The notes under the pieces are model-generated. The model did no database searches and was not told the DNA's origin. It saw only the letters and a list, made by a program, of their open reading frames with translations. A DNA stretch of 9,326 nucleotides from Hyphomonas sp. (GTDB lineage Bacteria; Pseudomonadota; Alphaproteobacteria; Caulobacterales; Hyphomonadaceae), in contig JANSXJ010000129.1 in assembly GCA_024743015.1 (NCBI GenBank), positions 1 through 9,326 of the forward strand, in the 5' to 3' direction. The first letter of the stretch is position 1, and each line of letters opens with the position of its first letter. Shown here one piece after another: positions 1 to 5,141 of this stretch. A program made the translations under genes and the position numbers.

Positions 1-415
1 CGGCTCCGGCGGCAAAGTCATTCGCGGTATCGTTGATGAGTCCGGCGCAAAGGTGAACATTGATGATGATGGCACCGTTCAGGTCTCCGCCACCGATCGC
101 GAAAGCATCGACAAAGCCCTGAAGATGATCAAAGAGATCGTCGCAGAGCCGGAAGTTGGCGAAATCTACGAAGGCAAAGTCGTTTCGATCAAGGATTTCG
201 GTGCGTTCGTGAACTTCTTCGGTCCTAAGGACGGCCTCGTGCATGTGTCACAAATGGCAAATGAGCGCGTCGGTCATCCGAAGGATGTCGTTTCCGAAGG
301 CCAGACCGTTTACGTCAAACTCATGGGTTTTGATGATCGCGGAAAAGTCCGCCTGTCGATGAAAAATGTCGATCAGGAAACCGGAAAAGAAGTGGTTGCT
401 GAAGCCGGCGAATAA
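1..415 (+). CDS. pnp: Polynucleotide phosphorylase, C-terminal part (5' end outside window)
   Basis: This is the last 137 codons of PNPase; the first full codon is at base 2. PNPase is the 3'-to-5' phosphorolytic exoribonuclease of mRNA decay and RNA quality control, acting as a trimer in the cytoplasm. The visible part starts in the KH domain: the GSGGKVIR loop at residues 1-8 of the fragment carries the GxxG RNA-binding signature, followed by [13 protein letters not shown], typical of this family. An S1 domain follows (about fragment residues 53-122, [20 protein letters not shown] onward to KVRLSMK). The two RNase PH-like catalytic cores lie outside the window. The tail after S1 is short and acidic (ending VVAEAGE), with no extra domain. 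The gene ends in TAA and is followed 35 bp later by a strong terminator, so it is the last gene of its transcript. The rpsO-pnp pairing common in bacteria cannot be checked here. Identification is firm. Confidence 0.96.
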   Translation, partial: GSGGKVIRGIVDESGAKVNIDDDGTVQVSATDRESIDKALKMIKEIVAEPEVGEIYEGKVVSIKDFGAFVNFFGPKDGLVHVSQMANERVGHPKDVVSEGQTVYVKLMGFDDRGKVRLSMKNVDQETGKEVVAEAGE

Positions 416-450
416 GCCTTCGCAACACCGCTTAAACGCAATTGGATTGA

Positions 451-476
451 GCCGTCCTTTACAGGGCGGCTTTTTT
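451..476 (+). terminator. Intrinsic terminator of pnp
   Basis: A 7-bp stem, GCCGTCC (451-457) pairing with GGGCGGC (464-470) with one G-T wobble, encloses the 6-nt loop TTTACA and is followed directly by six T (471-476). It lies 35 bp past the pnp stop codon and isolates pnp from the next gene. Confidence 0.9.
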
Positions 477-488
477 CATGGTTAATTC

Positions 489-526
489 ATCCGATACGGG
501 ACATTAATTAATCCGAAAACGGACAT
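489..526. promoter_or_regulatory. Tandem operator-like motif, two 16-bp copies 22 bp apart
   Basis: Two near-copies, ATCCGATACGGGACAT (489-504) and ATCCGAAAACGGACAT (511-526), match at 13 of 16 positions. Each has a small dyad: TCCG-N4-GGGA (490-501) and the perfect TCCG-N4-CGGA (512-523). The centres are 22 bp apart, about two helical turns, so two dimers would bind the same face of the DNA. The palindrome TTAATTAA (504-511) bridges them. They sit between the pnp terminator and the CAP-domain gene, so they most likely control the latter. The binding protein is unknown; a TetR- or MarR-type dimer is a guess. Confidence 0.5.
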
Positions 527-533
527 GTTTTGG

Positions 534-566
534 TTGACACATAAGTGTCACATAGCGTACGTGTCA
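534..566 (+). promoter_or_regulatory. TGACAC-N4-GTGTCA dyad with a third half-site, over a -35-like box
   Basis: A perfect 6-4-6 inverted repeat (TGACAC at 535-540, GTGTCA at 545-550) is followed by another GTGTCA at 561-566, 16 bp after the previous one. TTGACA at 534-539 matches the -35 consensus and overlaps the left arm. No convincing -10 box lies 16-18 bp downstream (the best is TACGTG at 558). A weak alternative -10 is TATGTT at 569-574. The arrangement suggests a regulated promoter of the CAP-domain gene, but start site and regulator are inferred. Confidence 0.4.
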
Positions 567-590
567 GTTATGTTACAAAAATATGACAGA

Positions 591-1406
591 ATGAAATCCT
601 CCCTGCTGCTCGCGTTCGCAGCCGCTGGAGGTACTGCGCTTTCGGGGACCGCAATCGCCGGAGAGGCCGTTTGCAGCCTTGAGAATGGCTACTCGGTCAA
701 CCTTGCCGCTTATGTCGCTGAGGCTTCCGCATGTGTAGACGCCGCAACGAATATGGACGAAGCTTTCGCAGATGCGCTCGTCCAGGAGATCAATTCAGAG
801 CGTGCTGCGAACGGACTTGCGCCGCTGCAGCGCCGGGCATCACTGGACATGGCTGCGGCTTCGCATGCACTGGACATGTCGGCCCGCATCTACGCGGCTC
901 ACTCTGATCTGGAAGGCCGCGACCATCTGCACCGCATTCGCGCCTTTGACCGAACCATGCTGGTCGGCGCATCAGGATCCAACGTCGCGGTCGCACGCTC
1001 GGCTGATGCGGCCTCAGACGTGCACAACAAGATCAAGCGCGATCAGTTCAATCAGGATAATATCCTCCGCGCGAGCTTCACCGATATTGGCGTCGCCGTG
1101 GTCGAAGAAGCCGGACAGTATTATGTCGTTCAGGTGTTCGCCGCTGCTGAAGGTGATCTCAAAAAAGCCATCCCGGTCAGCGCCAAAGGTGCCCAGTCGC
1201 TGCAGGCGAGCCTATCCAATCGCGATCGTCAGGTCGTGGCCTGGGGCCTGTCAGATGTCAGTTCCGGCGAAATGCTGGCGCGCAGCACCATGCCGCGCGT
1301 GAGCTTCAACACGATCCGCGGATCCGATGCGGCCACGCTCGATGTGCTGGTTGCCGTTCGCGACAACACCTATGTGCTTAAAGGCCCGCTCGTCAGCGGC
1401 CGCTGA
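591..1406 (+). CDS. Exported CAP/SCP-domain protein with C-terminal extension
   Basis: A 271-aa protein with a signal peptide (MKSSLLLAF... with a likely signal peptidase I site after AIA, residue 23), so it should reach the periplasm or outside. Residues about 63-186 read as a CAP (SCP/PR-1, CAP superfamily) domain: LVQEINSERAANGLAPL, then ASLDMAAASHALDMSA, and at the end ILRASFTDIGVAVVEEAGQYYVVQVFA. The usual CAP metal tetrad looks partly lost. H92 and H104 remain, but the ENxA glutamate appears as S130 in GSNVAVA, and the SxGHR histidine segment reads FNQDNILR. C28 and C48, before the domain, could form a disulfide. Residues 187-271 form an extension I do not recognise. The start at 591 is chosen because it puts the hydrophobic core right after MK; ATG at 570 is in frame and would add seven residues. 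Neither start has a clear ribosome binding site. The role is unknown; bacterial CAP proteins are varied and mostly uncharacterised. Family call good, function open. Confidence 0.85.
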   Translation: MKSSLLLAFAAAGGTALSGTAIAGEAVCSLENGYSVNLAAYVAEASACVDAATNMDEAFADALVQEINSERAANGLAPLQRRASLDMAAASHALDMSARIYAAHSDLEGRDHLHRIRAFDRTMLVGASGSNVAVARSADAASDVHNKIKRDQFNQDNILRASFTDIGVAVVEEAGQYYVVQVFAAAEGDLKKAIPVSAKGAQSLQASLSNRDRQVVAWGLSDVSSGEMLARSTMPRVSFNTIRGSDAATLDVLVAVRDNTYVLKGPLVSGR

Positions 1407-1436
1407 TCGCGGCATTGGTCCAAGTTGAACAGAAAA

Positions 1437-1463
1437 GGCCGAGCGCACTGCTCGGCCTTTTTT
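1437..1463. terminator. Bidirectional terminator between convergent genes
   Basis: A perfect 8-bp stem (GGCCGAGC at 1437-1444, GCTCGGCC at 1450-1457) with loop GCACT. It is preceded by AAAA and followed by six T (1458-1463). Read rightward it ends the CAP-domain gene; read leftward the AAAA gives a U-run and it can end the gene whose stop is at 1495. It fits the convergent layout. Confidence 0.88.
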
Positions 1464-1494
1464 CTTTGGCACGGTTCCGGGCTAATTGTGCCGC

Positions 1495-1905
1495 CTAGCG
1501 ACCCCACTCCAGTCCCATGGTTTTCTTCATCCAGTCGGCAAAGGTTGCGGGCTTCTCAAGCGCCTGCGGGTCGAGTGTGCCATAGGCAACGATCGGTCCG
1601 TCCTTTGATTCCAGACGGATTCCGCTAATCCGCTGGCTCGCCTGCCCCCAATTGCCTTGTTCTGTGCTTGGGTCGAGCAAGAGCATGACCTGGGTCCCGC
1701 CAACGCCATCCGCGTCGGCACCGAATACCAGCCCATAGACTTTCTCGCGCCCCATCAGGCCTGACGAGTGCGCCTGGCGCTTACCATCCAGGAGCACTTC
1801 ATCCCACATCAGGTTTCGGCGCCATTGCAGAACGTGCATGTTCTCGCCATTCACGACTTTGATATCGACCTGGTGCAGGCCGAGGCGGACGATTTCTGCA
1901 TGCAT
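1495..1905 (-). CDS. Conserved-looking hypothetical protein, 136 aa, cytoplasmic
   Basis: I do not recognise this family with confidence. ATG at 1905 is chosen because AAGGAG (minus strand, 1918-1913) lies seven bases upstream; longer in-frame starts run into the promoter and have no such site. The protein has no signal peptide or membrane segment, so it should be cytoplasmic. It appears strand-rich and has five tryptophans. Visible blocks are HVLQWRRNLMWDEVLLDGKR, GREKVYGLVFGADADGVGGTQVML, QRISGIRLESKDGPIVAYGTLDP and a C-terminal FADWMKKTMGLEWGR. The VLLDGKR turn flanked by strands distantly resembles FAIM-like beta domains, but this is a weak impression. It is transcribed alone: it converges on the CAP-domain gene, with a shared terminator, and has its own predicted promoter 15-53 bp upstream. 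A palindrome over the -10 box suggests repression by a dimeric regulator. Good codon use, ribosome binding site and flanking signals make it a real gene. Confidence 0.8.
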   Translation of the reverse strand: MHAEIVRLGLHQVDIKVVNGENMHVLQWRRNLMWDEVLLDGKRQAHSSGLMGREKVYGLVFGADADGVGGTQVMLLLDPSTEQGNWGQASQRISGIRLESKDGPIVAYGTLDPQALEKPATFADWMKKTMGLEWGR

Positions 1906-1919
1906 GTGAGCGCTCCTTA

Positions 1920-1958
1920 TTATTGATAAACAATAAGCTCCGATTGCCCGCAAGTCAA
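1920..1958 (-). promoter_or_regulatory. Predicted promoter with perfect palindrome over the -10 box
   Basis: On the minus strand, TTGACT (1958-1953) and TATTGT (1935-1930) are separated by exactly 17 bp and match the -35 and -10 consensus at 5/6 and 4/6. The -10 lies inside a perfect 17-bp inverted repeat, TTATTG-ATAAA-CAATAA (1920-1936), which also covers the expected start site near 1923. The leader would be about 18 nt, carrying AAGGAG. An operator at this place would block polymerase, so repression is likely. The regulator is not in the window as far as I can see. Confidence 0.6.
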
Positions 1959-1959
1959 G

Positions 1960-1989
1960 AAAAAGCCCGGACAGACATGCCCGGGCTTT
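1960..1989 (-). terminator. Intrinsic terminator of the small exported-protein gene
   Basis: AAAGCCCGG (1962-1970) pairs perfectly with CCGGGCTTT (1981-1989) around a 10-nt loop. Read leftward, the stem is followed by a U-run from the five A at 1960-1964, the last three of which also pair in the stem. It lies 24 bp past the stop of the gene ending at 2014. It ends one base before the predicted -35 box of the next gene. Confidence 0.82.
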
Positions 1990-2013
1990 CTGGAATCAGA
2001 TGGATTGTGTGGA

Positions 2014-2337
2014 TTACTCCTCCATCGCCACAATGGTCGCAGTACCGGTTCCGCCGGTCGAAAGCGTGTAGGTCGAGCTTTCGCCAACCGCTTGAGCGAC
2101 AGAATCGAACGTGGCGCAAATCTCACCCTGCTCTGGAACCGTTGCACATAGTTTCGCAGCATCTTCGTCCCACGTATATGGTGCGCTGACATCACCGCTG
2201 GTGGCGGTACCTTCGCCATCAAACGTCCACTCTGACGTGGTGCCATCATCACTTGCGAATGAAATTGTGATCGAGGCCGCGAACGCTGGCGCGGCGATAA
2301 ATCCAGCAGCAATCGCTGCAGTAATAAACTTCTTCAT
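2014..2337 (-). CDS. Small exported acidic protein, 107 aa, function unknown
   Basis: Not assigned to a named family. ATG at 2337 is preceded by GGGAGGA (minus strand, 2351-2345) at good spacing, and the product starts with a textbook signal peptide: MKKF, a hydrophobic stretch, and a likely cleavage after PAFA at residue 20. The mature part is about 87 residues, acidic, and rich in Ser, Thr, Gly and Ala. It looks strand-rich (SITISFASDDGTTSEWTFDGEG; TYTLSTGGTGTATIVAMEE). The centre holds KLCATVPEQGEICATF, where C64 and C74 are ten residues apart and would plausibly form a disulfide in the periplasm. There is no lipobox and no membrane anchor. The gene follows folE in the same direction but is separated from it by a strong terminator that ends at its ribosome binding site, so its own promoter is unclear. 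A terminator follows the stop. A real gene by start signals and signal peptide; function unknown. Confidence 0.8.
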   Translation of the reverse strand: MKKFITAAIAAGFIAAPAFAASITISFASDDGTTSEWTFDGEGTATSGDVSAPYTWDEDAAKLCATVPEQGEICATFDSVAQAVGESSTYTLSTGGTGTATIVAMEE

Positions 2338-2351
2338 ATAGCCATCCTCCC

Positions 2352-2385
2352 AAAAAATTAGCGCCGCCTGGATTTCAGGCGACGC
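2352..2385 (-). terminator. Hairpin terminator between folE and the small exported gene; possible attenuator
   Basis: GCGCCGCCTG (2361-2370) pairs with CAGGCGACGC (2376-2385) over 10 bp with one G-T wobble and a 5-nt loop. On the minus strand it is followed by TAA and six T (2357-2352). It lies 48 bp past the folE stop, so it should terminate folE. The T-run touches the GGGAGGA ribosome binding site of the next gene, leaving no room for a promoter after it. The hairpin therefore must also be in the leader of the small gene, unless that gene is read only by escape from termination. A weak candidate promoter is TTGGCA (2419-2414), but its -10 is poor. Confidence 0.8.
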
Positions 2386-2432
2386 CAATAGGGTTAACGG
2401 AGTGACCCCCTGCTGCCAAGGGCAGGCCGGGA

Positions 2433-3053
2433 TTACTGCTCAGCGAGGCGCAGGAAGCGGTTGCGCATATCCTTGTCCGTCTTGAACACACCTGTGAACT
2501 GTGTGGTGATCGTCGTCACATCCTTGTGGTGGACACCACGGGTCGACATGCATTGGTGTTCGGCATCAATCAGAACCGCGACCCCCATGGGCGCGAGGCT
2601 ATCGGTGATCGCATCACAGATTTGCGCGGTCATGGTTTCCTGCGTCTGCAGACGCTTCGAGAAAATTTCCACGACGCGGGCCAGTTTTGAAATCCCGACA
2701 ACTGCCTGGGTCGGCATGTAGGCAACGAAGGCCTTGCCGAGGAAGGGCGCCATGTGGTGCTCACAGTGGCTCTCAACGTCGATATTCTTGAGCATGACGA
2801 TATCGTCATAGCCCTGGACGTCATCGAACGTGCGCGACAGGTATTTGACAGGATCTTCCTGATATCCCGAGAACCATTCCTGGTAGGCTTTCACGACGCG
2901 CTTTGGCGTATCGATCAGGCCTTCTCGGCGTGGATCGTCGCCAGCCCACGCAATCAACGTGCGGACCGCGTCCATAGCTTCTTCCATGCTCGGGCGTTCG
3001 ACTTCGTCTCCGCCAGTAATTTGGTCTTCAGGGGTGATGGCATCCATGGCCAT
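2433..3053 (-). CDS. folE: GTP cyclohydrolase I (type IA)
   Basis: A 206-aa FolE, close to the family's usual length. It converts GTP to 7,8-dihydroneopterin triphosphate, the first step of tetrahydrofolate synthesis (and in some bacteria a source of pterin or queuosine precursors), as a cytoplasmic homodecamer. The zinc ligands are in place: C97 and H100 in SHCEHHMAPF and C168 in AEHQCMSTRGVHH; H166 of the same stretch fits the catalytic histidine. Other family blocks are EGLIDTPKRVVKAYQEWFSGY, YMPTQAVVGISKLARVVEIFSKRLQTQE and the ending MRNRFLRL. ATG at 3053 is chosen over upstream in-frame starts because AAGGA (minus strand, 3065-3061) lies seven bases before it. The N-terminal 20 residues are variable and acidic, as usual. 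It is transcribed leftward from the gap shared with the acyl-CoA dehydrogenase and has its own terminator. No clear promoter was found. Identification is firm. Confidence 0.97.
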   Translation of the reverse strand: MAMDAITPEDQITGGDEVERPSMEEAMDAVRTLIAWAGDDPRREGLIDTPKRVVKAYQEWFSGYQEDPVKYLSRTFDDVQGYDDIVMLKNIDVESHCEHHMAPFLGKAFVAYMPTQAVVGISKLARVVEIFSKRLQTQETMTAQICDAITDSLAPMGVAVLIDAEHQCMSTRGVHHKDVTTITTQFTGVFKTDKDMRNRFLRLAEQ

Positions 3054-3174
3054 AGCATATTCCTTAGTCTGAGGGACGGAGGTCGAGCCGTACCGGAAGC
3101 GAACCATTCAAGGACCCTGCCAGATAAGGACTTAACGCCCGCCCGGAGTTTGTACCCTCAGGGCGATAATTCGG

Positions 3175-3270
3175 AACATAGTGGCGAATTCCACATGTTA
3201 CCAGACTCTCTTTACGGTAGGCCTTAGCAATCAGATCTCACATTTTGGTGAAAAAGTGGAAGAATTTCAC
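3175..3270. promoter_or_regulatory. Divergent gap between folE and acyl-CoA dehydrogenase, with two dyads
   Basis: The 277-bp gap (3054-3330) must hold both promoters. I see no convincing -35/-10 pair on either strand. Two dyads stand out. One is AACAT-A-GTGG-CGAATT-CCAC-ATGTT (3175-3199, 9 bp paired with one bulged A). The other is GTGAAA (3248-3253) with TTTCAC (3265-3270), 11 bp apart. Either could be an operator, but support is only the symmetry. Confidence 0.3.
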
Positions 3271-3330
3271 GCCGCGACATCACCCGTGGAGACCCCTTCC
3301 CAGCTCATATTGAAACACTAAGCTGATAAT

Positions 3331-4521
3331 ATGGACCTCTCATCAAACCCCGCCCTTGAGCCGTTTCGCGCTGAAGTTCGCAGCTTCTTTGAAACAGAAT
3401 ACCCGCAAGATATCCGCGCCAAAGTGGCCACGGGCGCCAGCCTTACGACCGCAGAAGTGCGCAAATCTGAGATGGCGCTCGGTGCGAAAGGCTGGCTCGC
3501 CAGTGCCTGGCCTGAAGAACATGGCGGCCCCGGCTGGAGCCTGGAAGAGCAATACATCTTCGACGAAGAACTGGAACGCGCAGGCGTCCCGACGGTGACC
3601 CCGATGGGCGTGATCTATGTCGGCCCGATTATCTATACGTTCGGATCTGAGGCCCAAAAAGCAAAATGGCTACCTGGCACACGCGACGGCTCGCTTGGCT
3701 GGGCCCAGGGCTATAGCGAGCCGGACAGCGGCTCGGACCTCGCCTCCTTGCAATTCTCCGCCAGGCGCGACGGCGACGATTACGTTCTCAATGGCACCAA
3801 GATCTGGACCAGCGCGGCCCAACACGCTGACTGGATCTTCCTGCTCGCGCGCACCTCGAAGGAAGAGAAGAAGCAGCTCGGCATCAGCTTCATCTGCTGC
3901 GAGATGGATCGGCCTGGCGTAACGCTGAAGCCGATCATCACGATTGATGGCAAGCATGTTCTGAACATGGTCATGTTCGAAGATGTGCGCGTGCCGGCGG
4001 ACTATCTGATCGGCGAGGAAGGCAAAGGCTGGACCTATAGCCAATACCTGCTCGGCTTTGAGCGCACCTCCTATGCGCGCATTGGCGGCAAGCGCAAACA
4101 GCTCAGCCATATCCGCGCATTGGCGACCGCAGAACCCACGGGCGGCAACCGCAAGCTGATTGATGATGAGGCCTTCGCGCGCAAGCTGACCGAGGCCGAT
4201 ATGGCTGTTGATGGCCTGGAAATGACCGTCCTGCGCGTGCTCTCGGCGGTCAAGGATGGCGGCAGCCCTGGCAAGGAAGCGTCGATCATCAAGATCCTCG
4301 CGACCGAAACCGCACAACAGATCACGACCCTTTACCTGGACGTCGCCGCGGCGCACGGCCAACGCAAATTCGATGACAGCGTCAGCCCGGACTGGCTTGA
4401 CCATTCCACCGACGCCGCCCCAGGCGTCTCCACCTATTTCGGCGCCCGCGCGCAAAGCATCTATGGCGGCACCAACGAGATCCAGAAAAACATCATCGCG
4501 AAGCGCGTTCTAGGGCTTTGA
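3331..4521 (+). CDS. Acyl-CoA dehydrogenase family protein
   Basis: A 396-aa FAD flavoenzyme of the acyl-CoA dehydrogenase family, normal in length. It oxidises an acyl-CoA to the 2,3-enoyl-CoA and passes electrons to ETF. Order: N-terminal helical domain (1-120; LGAKGWLASAWPEEHGGPGWS), central beta domain (about 121-230) with the flavin motif YSEPDSGSDLASLQ (128-141) and LNGTKIWTSAAQHADW, then a C-terminal helical domain ending YGGTNEIQKNIIAKRVLGL. The position that carries the catalytic Glu in short/medium-chain enzymes (YEGTNE) is G379 here. E244 in GFERTSYAR sits where isovaleryl- and long-chain-type enzymes carry theirs, so E244 is the likely base. Substrate cannot be told; branched-chain, long-chain and steroid or terpenoid side-chain acyl-CoAs are all possible. 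It stands alone, divergent from folE and with no beta-oxidation partner beside it. The start has no clear ribosome binding site, but the MDLSSNPALEPFRAEVRSFF beginning is typical of the family. Family call firm. Confidence 0.93.
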   Translation: MDLSSNPALEPFRAEVRSFFETEYPQDIRAKVATGASLTTAEVRKSEMALGAKGWLASAWPEEHGGPGWSLEEQYIFDEELERAGVPTVTPMGVIYVGPIIYTFGSEAQKAKWLPGTRDGSLGWAQGYSEPDSGSDLASLQFSARRDGDDYVLNGTKIWTSAAQHADWIFLLARTSKEEKKQLGISFICCEMDRPGVTLKPIITIDGKHVLNMVMFEDVRVPADYLIGEEGKGWTYSQYLLGFERTSYARIGGKRKQLSHIRALATAEPTGGNRKLIDDEAFARKLTEADMAVDGLEMTVLRVLSAVKDGGSPGKEASIIKILATETAQQITTLYLDVAAAHGQRKFDDSVSPDWLDHSTDAAPGVSTYFGARAQSIYGGTNEIQKNIIAKRVLGL

Positions 4522-4595
4522 CGGACAAAGACTGCTGCACGCTTGGGTTGGCGTCGGAGGGGACATGAACTTGAACCGCGTTTCCCAAATCCGCT

Positions 4596-4674
4596 GATCC
4601 CGGACTTGATCCGGGATCTCGTCCCACCGAGATCGGAAGCGTCGAGAGAGAGATCCCGGGTCGAGCCCGGGATC
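4596..4674. repeat. Palindrome family A, two copies (GATCCCGG type)
   Basis: Copy 1 is GATCCCGGA-CTTGA-TCCGGGATC (4596-4618); copy 2 is GATCCCGGG-TCGAG-CCCGGGATC (4652-4674). Both have perfect 9-bp arms and a 5-nt loop. Between them GATCTCG (4615-4621) pairs with CGAGATC (4628-4634), overlapping copy 1 so that the two stems are mutually exclusive. Such GGGATC-rich palindromes are frequent between genes in alphaproteobacteria. Confidence 0.85.
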
Positions 4675-4693
4675 GACGGCGCATAGTAGCGAG

Positions 4694-4740
4694 CCTCATC
4701 CTGAGCGATGCGTGCCCTCGACATGATCGGGTGTCGAAGG
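4694..4740. repeat. Palindrome family B, copy 1 (CCTCATCCTGA type)
   Basis: CCTCATCCTGAG (4694-4705) is followed by an imperfect 9-bp hairpin: CCCTCGACA (4715-4723) with TGTCGAAGG (4732-4740), one mismatch. CCTCATCCTGA recurs inverted at 4926-4936, which ties this to the copy near 4900-4951. The sequence resembles the TCGA-rich intergenic elements seen in many alphaproteobacterial genomes. Confidence 0.65.
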
Positions 4741-4779
4741 ACGATGCGGGCTTCCCCGGAAGGGCACCATTCTTACGCT

Positions 4780-4801
4780 GACACCTGCACAGGCAGGTGT
4801 C
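4780..4801. repeat. Palindrome family C, copy 1 (CCTGC-N4-GCAGG core)
   Basis: GACACCTGC (4780-4788) pairs perfectly with GCAGGTGTC (4793-4801) around a 4-nt loop. Confidence 0.8.
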
Positions 4802-4846
4802 CATGGACGATCAGTGCATGTTGTCTCGCGGCGCGTATCTTCCCTG

Positions 4847-4868
4847 GGTCCCTGCCTGCGCAGGGACC
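4847..4868. repeat. Palindrome family C, copy 2 (CCTGC-N4-GCAGG core)
   Basis: GGTCCCTGC (4847-4855) pairs perfectly with GCAGGGACC (4860-4868) around a 4-nt loop. It has the same 22-bp size and core as the copy at 4780-4801, with different outer bases that still pair, a sign of compensating change between copies. Confidence 0.8.
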
Positions 4869-4899
4869 GGCGGAGTCTGGGAAGCGCGGCCCTAAATCC

Positions 4900-4951
4900 T
4901 TCAGGTGCCCGATCCTCCGACAGGTTCAGGATGAGGGCATCAGGGTTTTTT
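4900..4951 (+). terminator. Palindrome family B, copy 2, followed by a T-run: possible terminator
   Basis: TGCCC (4906-4910) pairs with GGGCA (4935-4939), and inside it ATCCT (4912-4916) pairs with AGGAT (4928-4932). The stem can extend outward to 4900 and 4945 with wobble pairs and one mismatch. Six T follow directly (4946-4951), so on the plus strand it has the form of an intrinsic terminator. It is the only such structure between the acyl-CoA dehydrogenase and carB. It carries the inverted CCTCATCCTGA of family B, so it may be a repeat that gained a terminator role. Confidence 0.45.
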
Positions 4952-5070
4952 GCCGACCTGTCCCCCAACCCAGAGGCCTACACCGTCTCTCAATTCGTAG
5001 ATCCACGTCCTCCCATCGTCTCCGACACACCTTTCCACGCAGTTTTTCCTGCAGATCGCGTCATTTTCGC

Positions 5071-5100
5071 TTGCCCGTCCTCGCGACTCCCCGCTATACG
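5071..5100 (+). promoter_or_regulatory. Predicted promoter of carB
   Basis: TTGCCC (5071-5076) and CTATAC (5094-5099) are 17 bp apart, or 18 bp to TATACG. GCTATAC also resembles the alphaproteobacterial housekeeping -10 form. Transcription would start near 5106, leaving a leader of about 36 nt, too short for an attenuator. Confidence 0.5.
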
Positions 5101-5141
5101 CCACCCGTTTGCCTACGCTGCGTGACGAGAAGGAATTCCAC

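Larger units (their letters stand above)
4522..5141. other. 620-bp gene-free stretch: palindrome mosaic then carB leader
   Basis: No reading frame here resembles a protein; those that exist run through palindromes and are arginine- and serine-rich. Bases 4522-4595 show nothing notable. Bases 4596-4951 hold at least six inverted repeats listed separately. Bases 4952-5070 are pyrimidine-rich on the plus strand with no clear element. Bases 5071-5141 carry the predicted carB promoter and ribosome binding site. Confidence 0.7.

Noticed and set aside
1920..2312. Reverse-strand 130-codon frame overlapping the small exported-protein gene
   Set aside because: It lies out of frame over a gene with signal peptide and strong ribosome binding site, and it crosses a terminator and a promoter.
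2754..3227. Rightward 157-codon frame antisense to folE
   Set aside because: It overlaps folE, whose zinc and catalytic motifs are intact, and has no ribosome binding site or family likeness.
3670..4455. Long reverse-strand frame (261 codons) over the acyl-CoA dehydrogenase
   Set aside because: It is the mirror of a gene with clear family motifs; high G+C third positions keep the opposite strand open. No start signals and no recognisable protein.
4596..4951. Repeat cluster considered as a CRISPR array
   Set aside because: The units are three different palindromes, unevenly spaced, each only twice; there are no uniform direct repeats with spacers and no cas genes.
4950..5141. Pyrimidine-responsive leader or riboswitch before carB
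   Set aside because: The predicted start leaves only about 36 nt of leader, with no terminator or leader peptide that I can support.
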